Source of the DNA: Geomonas subterranea | Lineage (GTDB): Bacteria; Desulfobacterota; Desulfuromonadia; Geobacterales; Geobacteraceae | NCBI RefSeq assembly: GCF_019063845.1 | Contig: NZ_CP077683.1 | Span: 4,084,501-4,148,500 of the forward strand | Length of the DNA stretch: 64,000 nt | Direction of reading: 5' to 3' | Shown: piece after piece, positions 36,218-45,700 of the stretch | How positions within the stretch are numbered: position 1 is the stretch's first letter | Layout: each line of letters starts with the position of its first letter | Position numbers and translations under genes: made by a program | Notes under the pieces: generated by a model | The model's database searches: none | The model's input: only the letters and a program-made list of their open reading frames with translations | Told to the model about the DNA's origin: nothing

Positions 36218-36239
36218 TGTGCCAACTGTTGCACACTTT
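36218..36239. promoter_or_regulatory. Candidate operator A of the hydrogenase-like regulator
   Basis: TGTGCCAA-CT-GTTGCACACTTT matches operator B at 38649-38670 in 18 of 22 positions and contains AAGTGTGC/GCACACTT inverted arms. It overlaps the -35 box of the promoter at 36229, which suggests autorepression. Confidence 0.6.
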
Positions 36240-36257
36240 CCCCGATTCCTATACAAT
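36229..36257 (+). promoter_or_regulatory. Sigma-70-type promoter of the hydrogenase-like regulator
   Basis: TTGCAC (36229-36234), 17-bp spacer, TACAAT (36252-36257), about 45 bp before ATG 36303. Confidence 0.6.
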
Positions 36258-36302
36258 CCAACCTGATTCTGCGATTTTATCCGGCTGTGCCTGCGAGGAC
36301 CG

Positions 36303-37547
36303 ATGTATCCCATTGTAACCATTACCGATCAGTGCCGAAAATGCTACTCGTGCGTGCGCAGTTGCCCCGTCAAGGCGATCAAGGTGGAGAAGAGCTACAC
36401 CGAGATCATCTTCGAGCGCTGCATCGGCTGCGGCAACTGCCTGAGCAACTGCCCGCAGCATGCCAAGGTCATCGCTGACAACGTGGTGGTGACGGAGGCG
36501 CTTCTTACTTCCGGCGACCCCGTCGTCGCCGTCCTTGGCTGCTCTTTTCCTGCCTTCTTCCACAACTGCTCTCCCGGCCAGCTCTCGGCCGGCCTGCGCC
36601 AGCTCGGTTTCGCCGAGGTGCACGAGGGGGCAAGCGGCGTGGAACTTATCGCCGGAGAGTACAGAAACGCCATCGAAAAGGCGGAGTTGCCGCTCATCTC
36701 CTCCCATTGCCCCGCCGTCGTCGATCTCGTGGAGCGGCACTACCCGCAACTGATCGAAAACATGGTCGGGGTGGTGACCCACATGGTGGCCATGGGGCGC
36801 TACCTGAAGCACGTGCTGGGAGAGCAGGTCAAGGTTATCTATATAAGCTCCTGCATCGCCGGAAAGTTCGAGGTGCAGGCCGAGCAGACCAAGGGGGCGG
36901 TGGACGTGCTGCTTACCTACCGGGAGCTGGAGTCGATCTTCAAGGAGCGGGGCATCGATCTGGCCGCACTCGAGGAAGAGCCCTTCGACGGCAGGGAGCC
37001 GCACATGGGGCGTATATTCTCCCTGTCCCAGGGCTCTTTCCAGGCCTTCGGCATCAACCCCGACCCGCTCGATACCGATATCGTCACGGCCGAGGGTGAG
37101 GTCAACGTAATGGGGATCATAAAGGACCTGGCCGCCGGGCGCATCAGCCCCAAGCTGGTCGATCTCCGTTTCTGTTACGACGGCTGCATCGGCGGCCCCG
37201 GGCGCAACAAGGAACTCACCGAATTTTCCAGGCGCAACATGGTCATTTCCCATTTCAGAAGCGAGATCCCGTACCGGGTGGCGCCGCACTACCAGAAGCA
37301 ATGGGACATCGACCTCTCCCGCACTTTCTCGGACAAGTACGCGAAGCTTCCCACTCCAAAGGGGGGGGACGTAAAAAGATCCTGCACGCGACCAACAAGT
37401 TCACCCAGAAGGACGAACTCAACTGCCGCACCTGCGGCTACCGCACCTGCCGGGAGTATGCCGTGGCGGTATTCCAGGGGCTGGCGGACCTCGAGATGTG
37501 CCTGCCGCACAACCTTCAGCAGCTGGAGGAGGAGAGAGGGCGCCTGA
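36303..37547 (+). CDS. [FeFe]-hydrogenase-like sensor, N-terminal part of a split sigma-54 regulator
   Basis: Two ferredoxin-type clusters (C11/C14/C17/C21 and C40/C43/C46/C50) lead into a hydrogenase large-subunit-like domain. The four cluster cysteines are kept (SSHCP, SSCIAGKFE, and CYDGC in the L3-like motif), but the proton-transfer cysteine of TSCCP reads His. True homology ends near residue 353, at the G8 tract 37361-37368; the remaining residues to 37547 are out-of-frame (Arg/Ser/Thr-rich). A -1 shift there joins it to the frame of the next entry. The call as a sensor, not an enzyme, is inference from the fused activator. Confidence 0.8.
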   Translation: MYPIVTITDQCRKCYSCVRSCPVKAIKVEKSYTEIIFERCIGCGNCLSNCPQHAKVIADNVVVTEALLTSGDPVVAVLGCSFPAFFHNCSPGQLSAGLRQLGFAEVHEGASGVELIAGEYRNAIEKAELPLISSHCPAVVDLVERHYPQLIENMVGVVTHMVAMGRYLKHVLGEQVKVIYISSCIAGKFEVQAEQTKGAVDVLLTYRELESIFKERGIDLAALEEEPFDGREPHMGRIFSLSQGSFQAFGINPDPLDTDIVTAEGEVNVMGIIKDLAAGRISPKLVDLRFCYDGCIGGPGRNKELTEFSRRNMVISHFRSEIPYRVAPHYQKQWDIDLSRTFSDKYAKLPTPKGGDVKRSCTRPTSSPRRTNSTAAPAATAPAGSMPWRYSRGWRTSRCACRTTFSSWRRREGA

Positions 37548-38584
37548 TCCAAAAGTACGAACTGGCCAAGAGGGAGTTGGACCGGGAATACGGCGACGAG
37601 TTCATCGTGGGGAGCGACGGCAATACGCTTGAGGCCCTGGACCAGATCAAGCAGGTCGGGCCGACGCCGACCACGGTGCTGATCCGAGGCGAGTCCGGCA
37701 CCGGCAAGGAGCTCGCCGCGCGCGCCATCCACCGCTACAGCAAGAGAAACGACAAGCCGCTGGTAACCGTCAACTGCACCACCATCACCGACTCCCTGCT
37801 GGAAAGCGAACTGTTCGGCCACAAGAAGGGATCCTTCACCGGTGCCATCACCGAGAAGAAGGGCCTTTTCGAGGCGGCCGACGGCGGCACCATCTTCCTG
37901 GACGAGATCGGAGACATCACCCCGAAACTGCAGGCGGAACTGCTGCGCGTGCTCGACCTGGGGGAAGTGCGCCCGGTGGGGGGCACGATGGCGCGCCGCG
38001 TCGACGTCAGGCTCATCGCCGCCACCAACAAGTCCCTGGAGGACGGGGTGCGCGAGGGGTGGTTCCGTGAAGATCTCTATTACCGGCTCAACGTATTCTC
38101 CATCACCATGCCCCCGTTGCGTGAGCGGGTGGAATCCATCCCGCAGCTCGCCCACTACTTCCTGGAGAAGGCGCGCAACAAGCTGAACAAGCACATCGTG
38201 GGCATCGAGGAGCGCGCTATCAACGCCATGGTGAAGTACCCCTGGCCGGGGAACATCAGGGAGATGCAGAACGTCATCGAGCGCGCCGCGGTCCTCACCC
38301 ACGACGACATCATAAAGCTGGGCAACCTGCCTCTGGCGTTCGCGGAAAGCTACGCCGACGAGGGGGAGGACGTCATCGACCTGCGCTCGTTCAAAAAGGA
38401 GCGCGAACCGCACGTACTGAGGGTCGAGAAGAAGCTGATCCAGCGCTATCTGGCAGACGCCGGAGGCAATGTGTCAAAAGCGGCACAACTTGCCAACATA
38501 CCAAGAAGGACCTTTTACCGTCTTTTGGCCAAACATGGGTTGAAAGGGCGCACAATCCGTGCGCGGGAGGAAGAAGATGAGTGA
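37301..38584 (+). CDS. Sigma-54 activator, C-terminal part of the split hydrogenase-like regulator
   Basis: Genuine coding begins about 37371 (KKILHATNKF). It has a CX2CX4C..C Fe-S motif (CRTCGYRTC.. MCLP), a coiled linker, an AAA+ domain (GESGTGKE; HKKGSFTGA; IFLDEIGD) and a Fis-type helix-turn-helix (NVSKAAQLANIPRRTFYRLL). The ATG at 37301 would read about 20 unrelated residues and is probably not used. Joined to the previous entry it gives a single protein of about 760 residues. Related one-piece genes are expected in Geobacteraceae (from memory). Confidence 0.8.
   Translation: MGHRPLPHFLGQVREASHSKGGGRKKILHATNKFTQKDELNCRTCGYRTCREYAVAVFQGLADLEMCLPHNLQQLEEERGRLIQKYELAKRELDREYGDEFIVGSDGNTLEALDQIKQVGPTPTTVLIRGESGTGKELAARAIHRYSKRNDKPLVTVNCTTITDSLLESELFGHKKGSFTGAITEKKGLFEAADGGTIFLDEIGDITPKLQAELLRVLDLGEVRPVGGTMARRVDVRLIAATNKSLEDGVREGWFREDLYYRLNVFSITMPPLRERVESIPQLAHYFLEKARNKLNKHIVGIEERAINAMVKYPWPGNIREMQNVIERAAVLTHDDIIKLGNLPLAFAESYADEGEDVIDLRSFKKEREPHVLRVEKKLIQRYLADAGGNVSKAAQLANIPRRTFYRLLAKHGLKGRTIRAREEEDE
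37361..37368 (+). other. G8 tract at the frame change (possible -1 slippery site)
   Basis: In the upstream frame the codons read AAG GGG GGG GAC, so the heptamer G-GGG-GGG is in the right phase for -1 slippage, and -1 is exactly the shift needed. A missing G in the sequence (G9 to G8) would look the same. Confidence 0.6.
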
Positions 38585-38648
38585 TTTGCCACATGGCGGG
38601 GAGTGCCACCCCGGCCAAAATGATACAAATGGGCACAATTACGCACTC

Positions 38649-38670
38649 TGTGCCAAAAGTGGCGCACTTT
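38649..38670. promoter_or_regulatory. Candidate operator B (enhancer of the ribbon-helix-helix gene)
   Basis: TGTGCCAA-AA-GTGGCGCACTTT, 18/22 identical to operator A at 36218. It lies about 100 bp upstream of the sigma-54 promoter at 38763, a normal enhancer distance. A weaker related half-site (GGGCACAATTACGCACTCT) is at about 38631-38649. Confidence 0.6.
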
Positions 38671-38762
38671 GTATACACTGTTGGGTTATAGGGCTTTAAC
38701 GTGAATTAAACGGTATACGTGAAAACAGCAGGTTACGCCGCAGGACTGTTCTTTTTTGGGGT

Positions 38763-38778
38763 TGGCACGCATATAGCA
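38763..38778 (+). promoter_or_regulatory. Sigma-54 promoter of the ribbon-helix-helix gene
   Basis: TGGCACG-N4-TAGCA: perfect -24 element, correct spacing, one mismatch (TAGC for TTGC) in the -12 element. Predicted start about 38789. Confidence 0.7.
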
Positions 38779-38830
38779 ATATTGTAGACATCGTGTCACC
38801 AATCTTGAGCAGTACAAGGAGAAGAAGCAG

Positions 38831-39010
38831 ATGGGCAGAATGAGAGAGAACCCCAGGTACAATGTCATTTCCATGAGGATCAGCGACGCAGAGCGTGAGA
38901 CCCTCGAAGCAATCATGGACTCCACCAAGAAAAGCGTTTCCGACATCATGAGGGAAGCGATGGAACTCGTGAAGGCGAGAAGCGCTGAGCTGAACCAGAA
39001 GGCGGCCTAG
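38831..39010 (+). CDS. Small ribbon-helix-helix DNA-binding protein
   Basis: 59 residues: a short basic N-terminus, a strand (NVISMRIS), then two helices (DAERETLEAIMDST, VSDIMREAMELVKARS) in the CopG/Arc pattern. AAGGAG lies 9 nt upstream of ATG 38831. It is the only gene behind the sigma-54 promoter and ends at a strong terminator. Probable target of the hydrogenase-like activator; its own targets are unknown. Confidence 0.8.
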   Translation: MGRMRENPRYNVISMRISDAERETLEAIMDSTKKSVSDIMREAMELVKARSAELNQKAA

Positions 39011-39038
39011 GCCGCCTCGCATCACCCGCCGAAGCATA

Positions 39039-39068
39039 AAAAACGGCCGCGTTAAGCGGCCTTTTTTT
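39039..39068. terminator. Bidirectional terminator
   Basis: GGCCGC-gttaa-GCGGCC with As before (39038-39043) and seven Ts after (39062-39068). A further palindrome GGCGGCC-TA-GGCCGCC overlaps the end of the ribbon-helix-helix gene. Confidence 0.88.
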
Positions 39069-39100
39069 ATTCCTGCGCTACCGGTCGTGCCGGCAGCTTC

Positions 39101-40543
39101 CTACTTCACCGACCAGGTGGTCCCTTCCTTGCCGTCCAAAAGGACGATGTTCTTAGCGAGCAGCAGGTCCCTGATCTCGTCGCTGCGCTTAAAGTCCTTC
39201 GCCTTCCGGGCCTCGGCGCGCTCGGCTATCAAAGCCTCTATTTCCTCAACCGGAATTTCCATATCCGAGGTCTTGCGGTCCTTCATACGCTGCATGAACT
39301 CCACGGGCACCGAGTCGCACACCCCGAGGGTCGTCGCGATGTTGGCGACTTCCCGCTTCACGCGCGCGAGCAGTTCCAGCGGCGAGACCGGCAGGGCGCG
39401 GTTGATGCTGCGCACAAGGTCGAAGACGTGCCCGAGCGCCATGGCGGTGTTGAAGTCATCATCCATCGCCTCGGTGAAGCGGGCTCCGATGCTGCCGCAC
39501 TTCTCCTCCAGTTCTGCGCTCTCCTCGGTGGCGGCGTGGTCGGTCCCGGCCGCCAGGCGCTCGTCGATCCCCGCCAGTGCCTTGTAGATCCTTTCCAGGC
39601 CTAGCTCCGCTTCCTTGAGGTTCTGGTCCGAGAAGTCGATCGGGGAGCGGTAGTGCGCCGAAAGCAGGAAGAAGCGGAGCACCTCGGCGTCGTAACGCTC
39701 CAGCACGTCCTTGATGGTGAAGAAGTTGCCGAGCGACTTGGACATCTTTTCGGAGTTGATGTTCACGAAGCCGTTGTGCAGCCAGTACTTGACGAAAGGC
39801 TTGCCGGACGCAGCCTCGGACTGGGCTATTTCATTCTCGTGGTGCGGGAAGATGAGGTCTTTCCCCCCGCCGTGGATGTCGAGGGTATCGCCCAGGAACT
39901 TGGTGCTCATGGCGGAGCACTCGATGTGCCAGCCGGGCCTGCCGTGGCCCCAGGGGGATTCCCAGTACGGCTCGCCCGGCTTGGCGCCCTTCCAGAGCGC
40001 GAAGTCCATCGGGTGCTCTTTCTTCTCGTCCACCTCGATGCGGGCCCCTGCCTGCATGTCCTCGAGGTTCCTCTTGGAGAGTTTCAGGTACCCCTCGAAG
40101 CGGTCCACCCGGAAGAAGACGTCGGAGCCGGACGCGTAGGCGTACCCTTTGTCGATCAGCCTCTGCACCAGCGCGATGATCTCCGGGATATGCTCGGTCG
40201 CCTTGGGCTGGAAGGTGGGGAGCTGCAGCATGAGCCGCGCCATGTCCTTGTCGAACTCCTCGATGAAGCGCTCGGAGATCTCGTTGTAGGGGACGCCGTC
40301 GCGGTTGGCGCGGTTGATGATCTTGTCGTCGATGTCGGTGTAGTTGCGGACGTAGGTGACGTCGAGCCCCTTGGCCTGCAGGTAGCGGTAGATCATGTCG
40401 AAGACGACGTTCGCGCGGGCGTGCCCGATGTGGCAGTGGTCGTAAACCGTTACGCCGCAGACGTACATGCCGACCTTGCCGGGGTTGATCGGTACGAATT
40501 CTTCCTTGCTGCCCGTAAGGGTGTTGTAGACGCGTAAAGCCAT
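39101..40543 (-). CDS. cysS: Cysteinyl-tRNA synthetase
   Basis: 480-residue class I synthetase. N-terminal [18 protein letters not shown] (HIGH motif and zinc cysteine) and the KMSKS loop ([12 protein letters not shown]). Full family length. AGAGGA is upstream of the ATG at 40543. Confidence 0.97.
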   Translation of the reverse strand: MALRVYNTLTGSKEEFVPINPGKVGMYVCGVTVYDHCHIGHARANVVFDMIYRYLQAKGLDVTYVRNYTDIDDKIINRANRDGVPYNEISERFIEEFDKDMARLMLQLPTFQPKATEHIPEIIALVQRLIDKGYAYASGSDVFFRVDRFEGYLKLSKRNLEDMQAGARIEVDEKKEHPMDFALWKGAKPGEPYWESPWGHGRPGWHIECSAMSTKFLGDTLDIHGGGKDLIFPHHENEIAQSEAASGKPFVKYWLHNGFVNINSEKMSKSLGNFFTIKDVLERYDAEVLRFFLLSAHYRSPIDFSDQNLKEAELGLERIYKALAGIDERLAAGTDHAATEESAELEEKCGSIGARFTEAMDDDFNTAMALGHVFDLVRSINRALPVSPLELLARVKREVANIATTLGVCDSVPVEFMQRMKDRKTSDMEIPVEEIEALIAERAEARKAKDFKRSDEIRDLLLAKNIVLLDGKEGTTWSVK

Positions 40544-40611
40544 ATGTCAGATCCTCTTTCTAAAAAGTGTTAACCCTGTTCAGGGCCGGATTCGTATCAC
40601 CAACGTGCAAG

Positions 40612-40726
40612 CCCCTCTCCCTTTGGGAGAGGGTGGCCGGAGGCCGGGTGAGGGCATTGCCATTCAAGTGCGACCTTGCCTATTGAGGCGCCCTCACCCC
40701 TGCCCCTCTCCCGGAGGGCGAGGGGG
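40612..40726. repeat. GC-rich intergenic inverted repeat (family 1)
   Basis: CCCCTCTCCCTTTGGGAGAG..GCCGGAGGCCGGGTGAGGGC..CCCCTCTCCCGGAGGGCGAG between cysS and glnS. Confidence 0.75.
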
Positions 40727-40735
40727 AATATGCCG

Positions 40736-42424
40736 TTACCGCTTGCCGTCGTTCCAGGAGTCGCGCAGCGTGGCGGTCCGGTTGAAAACCAGCGCGCCGG
40801 GACGGGAGTCCTTGAGGTCGGGGCAGAAGTATCCCAGTCGCTCGAACTGGAAGCGGTCCTCCTGGGTGGCCGCGGCCAGCGACGGCTCCAGCTTGCAACC
40901 GTTGAGCACCTCGATGGAGTTCGGGTTCAGCGAGGTGCGGTAGTCCGGCTCGTTCTTCCCGCCGGGGTTGGGTGTGCTGAACAGCCGGTCGTAGAGGCGC
41001 ACCTCGGCGTTGACGGCATGCTCGGCGCTGACCCAGTGGATGGTTCCCTTGATCTTGCGGCCGTCCGGGGCGCTGCCGCCGCGGGAGCCCGGGTCGTAGC
41101 TGCAGTGCACCTCGACCACCTCGCCATTCTCGTCCTTCACCACCGACTCGCATTTCACGATGTAGGCGTAACGCAGCCGCACTTCCTTGCCCGGCGCCAT
41201 CCTGAAGAACCCCTTGGCCGGTTCCTCCTGGAAATCGTCGCGCTCGATGTACACGGTCTTTCCGAAGGGAACCATGCGGCTCCCCATTTCGGGGTTGTTG
41301 GGGTGGTTGGCCGCCTCGAACTCCTCGGTCTCCCCTTCCGGGTACCCCTCGATGACGACCTTGAGGGGGCGCAGCACCGCCATGGCGCGCGGGGCACGCA
41401 GGTTCAGGTCCTCGCGCACCGCGTCCTCGAGGATGCTCATGTCGATCAGGCTGTCGCTCTTGCCCACGCCGATGGTCTCGCAGAAGGCGCGGATGGATTC
41501 GGGGGTGAAGCCGCGGCGCCTGATCCCCACGAGGGTCGGCATGCGCGGGTCGTCCCACCCGTCGACGAGTTTCTCCTGGACCAGTTCGAGGAGTTTTCTC
41601 TTGCTCATCACCGTGTAGTTCAGGTTCAGGCGTGCGAACTCGATCTGCCGCGGGTGGCAGGGGACCGGGAGCTGGTCCAGCACCCAGTCGTAGAGCGGGC
41701 GGTGATCCTCGAACTCCAGGGTGCAGATGGAGTGGGTGATCCCCTCGATGGCGTCGGAGATGCAGTGCGCGTAGTCGTACATCGGGTAGATGCACCAGGC
41801 GTCGCCGGTCCTGTGGTGGTCGACCTTCTTGATGCGGTAGATGACAGGGTCGCGCAGGTTGATGTTGGGGGATGCCATGTCGATCTTCAGGCGCAGCACC
41901 TGGGTGCCGTCCTCGAATTCGCCGGCGCGCATGCGGGCGAAGAGGTCGAGGTTCTCTGCGACTTCGCGGTTGCGGTACGGGCTCTCCTTCCCCGGCTCGC
42001 TCAGGGTACCGCGCATGGCGCGGATCTCATCGGCGCTGCTGCTGTCGACGTAGGCGAGCCCCTTCTCGATGAGGATCTGCGCGTACTGGTAGAACTTTTC
42101 GAAGTAGTCGGACGCGTAGTACATGTGCTGGCCCCAGTCGAAGCCGAGCCACTTCACGTTCTCCTTGATGGAGTCCTCGTACTCGATGTCCTCCTTGGTG
42201 GGGTTGGTGTCGTCGAAGCGCAGGTGGCAGCGGCCGCCGAAGTCGCGGGCCAGGCCGAAGTTGAGGCAGATCGACTTGGCGTGCCCGATGTGCAGGTACC
42301 CGTTGGGTTCGGGCGGAAAGCGGGTGACGATGCTCTGGTGCTTGCCGTTTTTCAGATCGTCGGTGACGATGTTCCGGATGAAGTTGGCCGCCTTTTCGAC
42401 GACCGGGGTTTCTTCTGTAGTCAT
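40736..42424 (-). CDS. glnS: Glutaminyl-tRNA synthetase
   Basis: 562-residue class I synthetase. [18 protein letters not shown] (HIGH) near the N-terminus, [11 protein letters not shown], and [10 protein letters not shown] (KMSKS equivalent) are present. The C-terminal anticodon-binding barrels are complete. Its presence implies direct Gln-tRNA charging in this organism. Confidence 0.97.
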   Translation of the reverse strand: MTTEETPVVEKAANFIRNIVTDDLKNGKHQSIVTRFPPEPNGYLHIGHAKSICLNFGLARDFGGRCHLRFDDTNPTKEDIEYEDSIKENVKWLGFDWGQHMYYASDYFEKFYQYAQILIEKGLAYVDSSSADEIRAMRGTLSEPGKESPYRNREVAENLDLFARMRAGEFEDGTQVLRLKIDMASPNINLRDPVIYRIKKVDHHRTGDAWCIYPMYDYAHCISDAIEGITHSICTLEFEDHRPLYDWVLDQLPVPCHPRQIEFARLNLNYTVMSKRKLLELVQEKLVDGWDDPRMPTLVGIRRRGFTPESIRAFCETIGVGKSDSLIDMSILEDAVREDLNLRAPRAMAVLRPLKVVIEGYPEGETEEFEAANHPNNPEMGSRMVPFGKTVYIERDDFQEEPAKGFFRMAPGKEVRLRYAYIVKCESVVKDENGEVVEVHCSYDPGSRGGSAPDGRKIKGTIHWVSAEHAVNAEVRLYDRLFSTPNPGGKNEPDYRTSLNPNSIEVLNGCKLEPSLAAATQEDRFQFERLGYFCPDLKDSRPGALVFNRTATLRDSWNDGKR

Positions 42425-42509
42425 ATAGATGTCCTGTCCGCAGCCGTCTGATAACCGGTGTGCGTAGAGTTAATTAGTGAATGGCACCCGCCTCGTGGGG
42501 CGGATGTGG

Positions 42510-42531
42510 GGGGCGAATGATTATTCGCCCC
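42510..42531. repeat. GGGGCGAAT..ATTCGCCCC hairpin repeat
   Basis: A perfect 9-bp stem around gatt, followed by CTACAGGG. This type of short palindrome is scattered in many genomes (from memory). Confidence 0.6.
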
Positions 42532-42556
42532 TACAGGGAAACGGTGCTTTTTACCC

Positions 42557-43036
42557 TTACCCTTTTTTAGCCAAAAGCGCCACCGAGTAGGCTGCGATCC
42601 CCTCGCCCCGGCCGGCGAAACCGAGCTCCTCGGTGGTGGTCGCCTTCACGTTGACCCGGTCCTCCCCGGTGCCCAGCGTCTCCGCGATGTTCCGTCTCAT
42701 CTGCTGGATGAAGGGGGCGAGCTTGGGGCGCTGCGCCACGATGGTGGCGTCGACGTTGCCGATTATGTACTCCTTGCGCTCGGCCAGGTCCATGACGTGG
42801 CGCAGGAGTTTCCGGCTGTCGGCCCCCTTGTAAGCGGGATCGGTGTCCGGGAAGTGCTTGCCGATGTCCCCCTCGCCGATGGCGCCCAGGATGGCGTCGG
42901 AGATGGCGTGCAGCAGCACGTCGGCGTCGGAGTGCCCGAGAAGCCCCTTCACGTACGGGACATCTACCCCTCCCAGGACCAGTTTGCGCCCCTCTACCAG
43001 TCTGTGTACGTCGTAGCCGTGTCCGATGCGCATCAT
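42557..43036 (-). CDS. ispF: 2-C-methyl-D-erythritol 2,4-cyclodiphosphate synthase
   Basis: 159-residue MEP-pathway enzyme. Zinc-binding GHGYDVHRL (Asp/His) at the start, [19 protein letters not shown], and [13 protein letters not shown] are diagnostic. AAGGAG precedes the ATG; the two ATGs in tandem leave one residue of doubt. Starts 1 nt after the ispD stop. Confidence 0.96.
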   Translation of the reverse strand: MMRIGHGYDVHRLVEGRKLVLGGVDVPYVKGLLGHSDADVLLHAISDAILGAIGEGDIGKHFPDTDPAYKGADSRKLLRHVMDLAERKEYIIGNVDATIVAQRPKLAPFIQQMRRNIAETLGTGEDRVNVKATTTEELGFAGRGEGIAAYSVALLAKKG

Positions 43037-43037
43037 G

Positions 43038-43733
43038 TCAGTTCTTCTCCTTCAAAAACGCCTCGGCGAGGATCATGTCCTCGGGCGTGGTGATCTTTAT
43101 GTTGCGGTAGTCGCCCTGCACCACCCGGACCGGCTCCCCCTGCCATTCCAGGAGCGAGGCGTCGTCGGTTCCTAAAAAACCGGCTGCGGCAGCCTGGTCG
43201 TGCGCAGCGCGGATCATGCCGTAGCGGAAAGCCTGCGGCGTCTGTGCGAGCCAGAGCGTTTCGCGCGGCGGCGTAGCGGTGATGATCCCGTCGCGGACCA
43301 CCTTGACCGTGTCCTTCACCGGGACGGCGACCACCGAGGCTCCGGCATCCCTAGCGACGGCGGCGGCGTCCTCGATCATCTGCACGGAGACGAAGGGGCG
43401 CACCCCGTCGTGGATCAGCACCACGTCGTCGGGGTTGATATCCCCGATGGCGCGCAGCCCGTTGTACACCGAGTGCTGACGCTCGCTCCCCCCGGGGACG
43501 ATGGCCCGGACCTTGGTGAAGCCGTAGCGTTCGACCACCTCGCTGCGGCAAAAGGGGATCTCTTGTTCCGGGGAGACCAGGTAGATCGCGTCGATGCAGC
43601 CGGCTTCCTGGAATGTCCGGACGGTGCGGGCGAGGATGGGCATTCCGTCCAGCATGAGGTACTGCTTGTTGGAGCCTGCTCCCATCCTCTTTCCCATGCC
43701 GGCGGCGGGGATCAGCGCGAACGTTCTTGCCAA
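43038..43733 (-). CDS. ispD: 2-C-methyl-D-erythritol 4-phosphate cytidylyltransferase
   Basis: 231 residues with the nucleotide-binding [31 protein letters not shown], and DDASLLEW motifs. The frame is open to 43910. I chose TTG 43733 because GAGGTGAT lies 5 nt upstream; GTG 43739 is inside that ribosome site. Both ispD and ispF act in isoprenoid precursor synthesis and are probably co-transcribed. Confidence 0.92.
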   Translation of the reverse strand: MARTFALIPAAGMGKRMGAGSNKQYLMLDGMPILARTVRTFQEAGCIDAIYLVSPEQEIPFCRSEVVERYGFTKVRAIVPGGSERQHSVYNGLRAIGDINPDDVVLIHDGVRPFVSVQMIEDAAAVARDAGASVVAVPVKDTVKVVRDGIITATPPRETLWLAQTPQAFRYGMIRAAHDQAAAAGFLGTDDASLLEWQGEPVRVVQGDYRNIKITTPEDMILAEAFLKEKN

Positions 43734-43834
43734 AATCACCTCGGGATCAGCGAAGGCCCCCTGTACGGGGAAAATCGCCGAATTATACAGTTTGGCTGTG
43801 AAAAAACCAGTTAAATATGACCAAAGTACCGATC

Positions 43835-43965
43835 CTCCCCTCGCCCTGCGGGAGAGGGCTTGGGGGTGAGGGCACCAGCCGCCAGCGGCACAGACGGCAG
43901 CTGCACCCACCTCCCGCCCCCCTCCGCGGATCGAAGCGTTTCGGCGCGCAGGCCGTCAAGGGAGG
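43835..43965. repeat. Degenerate intergenic repeat (family 1)
   Basis: CCCTCGCCCTGCGGGAGAGG, then CACCTCCCGCCCCCCTCCG and GCCGTCAAGGGAGGAGG, between ispD and selA. Two partial copies with unrelated bases between. No gene in 43740-44002. Confidence 0.55.
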
Positions 43966-44002
43966 AGGAGCGAGTCGCTCGGTTCATGCCGGAGGCCGAT
44001 GC

Positions 44003-45391
44003 TCAGCCGGCGAGTGCGCCCAGCGCCGCTGCCAAATCGTCCAGGTCGGCGTCCTGCAGGGTTCTCGGGTCGAGCAGGAAGGCGTTCTTGTTGATGCGCC
44101 CGATCACGGGGATCTCCATCCCGCGCAGCCTTGCCTCGATGTCGTTGGGAGTGAGCCCCTCGACCGCAACCTCGATCAGCATGGTGGGGAGGTTCAACAG
44201 CGGCAGCGTCCCTCCCCCCGCCTGGGAGAACCCCTCGCTGAGCTTGAAGCTGACGGCGTCCGGAGTGCGGCGGCGCAGCCGGCCGGTGATCTTCCTGGCC
44301 CGGGCGGTCAGCTCGGGGAGGGTTGCGGTCAGCATGCGCAAGGTCGGCACTTCCTTCAGCGCCACCATCTCGTCGCGATAGAGGGCGAGCGTCGCCTCGA
44401 GGCTTGCCAGGGTCAGCTTGTCCATCCTGAGCGCGCGCAGCAGCTGGTGCTTCTTCATGGCCTCGATGAACGGCTTCTTCCCGACTATGATGCCGGCCTG
44501 GGGACCGCCCAAAAGTTTGTCCCCGCTGAAGGTGATCACGTCGACCCCGGCGCGGACGAAGTCCTGGACCGTCGGTTCGGGGCAGGGGAGCCGGTTGGAA
44601 AGGTCGACCAGGTTGCCGCTTCCCATGTCGGCCAGAACCGGCACTCCAGCCTGTTTCCCCAGCTCGACCATCTCCTCCGCGGTGACCTCCTTCGTGAAGC
44701 CGAGCACGGCGAAGTTGCTGCAGTGCACCTTGAGGAAGACGGCGGTGTTCTCGTTCACCGCGCCGAGGTAATCCTTGGGATGGGTCCGGTTGGTGGTGCC
44801 GACCTCCTTCAGGGTCACGCCGGACAGCTTCATGACCTCGGGGATCCGGAAGGACCCGCCGATTTCCACCAGCTCCCCGCGCGACACCACGGCCTCGCGC
44901 CCGGCCGCCATGGCACTCAGCGTGAGGAGGACGGCCGCGGCGTTGTTGTTCACCACGATGGCCGCCTCGGCGCCGGTCAGCTCGCACAAAAGCGCCTCCA
45001 CGTGGCTGTAGCGGCTGCCGCGGACACCCTCGTCGAGGTTGAATTCGAGATTGGAATAGGAAAAGGCGATCGTGTTCAGCGCGTCGCGCGCCGCCTCGGG
45101 GAGAATGGAGCGCCCGAGGTTGGTGTGGATCACGATGCCGGAGCCGTTGATGACCCGCTTCAGGCTCGGCTGGGTCAGCAGCCGCAGCTCACGCGCAACC
45201 TCGGCGCAGACGGCGGCTTCGCCAAAGGCGTCGTCGTTGAGTCCGCCGGCGCGGGCACCGCCGCGCAGCCGGTCCAGCACGATCCTTACCGCCTTCAGGA
45301 CCAGCTCCCGCGGCTGCCCGGAAAGAAGCGTGCGCACCGCCTCCCATTCGAGCACGCGGTCAACCTTGGGGATCATTTTGAGCTGCTGCAC
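44003..45391 (-). CDS. selA: L-seryl-tRNA(Sec) selenium transferase
   Basis: 462-residue PLP enzyme making Sec-tRNA. Signatures: NGSGIVIHTNLGRS, VVNNNAAAVLL, and the PLP lysine in TFSGDKLLGGPQAGIIVG. I chose GTG 45391 because GGGAGG is 4 nt upstream and length equals the family norm. Implies selenoprotein synthesis; selB and selC are not in the window. Confidence 0.95.
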   Translation of the reverse strand: MQQLKMIPKVDRVLEWEAVRTLLSGQPRELVLKAVRIVLDRLRGGARAGGLNDDAFGEAAVCAEVARELRLLTQPSLKRVINGSGIVIHTNLGRSILPEAARDALNTIAFSYSNLEFNLDEGVRGSRYSHVEALLCELTGAEAAIVVNNNAAAVLLTLSAMAAGREAVVSRGELVEIGGSFRIPEVMKLSGVTLKEVGTTNRTHPKDYLGAVNENTAVFLKVHCSNFAVLGFTKEVTAEEMVELGKQAGVPVLADMGSGNLVDLSNRLPCPEPTVQDFVRAGVDVITFSGDKLLGGPQAGIIVGKKPFIEAMKKHQLLRALRMDKLTLASLEATLALYRDEMVALKEVPTLRMLTATLPELTARARKITGRLRRRTPDAVSFKLSEGFSQAGGGTLPLLNLPTMLIEVAVEGLTPNDIEARLRGMEIPVIGRINKNAFLLDPRTLQDADLDDLAAALGALAG

Positions 45392-45656
45392 GACGCCTCC
45401 CTTCTCATTGAAATGGCAACGGGCTAATTTAGCGCAAAGTGCGCCGTGAGGCAAAGGAAAACCACAAGGGGAACGGGCAATTGCCCACTAAAGAAGGGGG
45501 AAGGGATGACGCAATCGGCAACGGACCAGTGACGATGGGCACCTGAGGCATTGCAGTGAATCCAAAGCGGAGCGAAGCGGACGGGTGACGAAGGCGCGGG
45601 GTAGCGGGTGAGAGGGGCGGGGGGGATGACAGGCCGCCTCCGGAACCATGAAAGAG

Positions 45657-45690
45657 AAAGGCCCCGCGTCTCCTTGGAAACGGGGGCCTT
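45657..45690 (-). terminator. Terminator of the GntR gene
   Basis: AAGGCCCC..GGGGCCTT stem; read on the - strand the tail is TTTCTCTTT. Directly after the regulator stop codon. The 200 bp between it and selA hold no gene, only low-complexity GC-rich sequence. Confidence 0.7.
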
Positions 45691-45700
45691 ATGGGAAATA

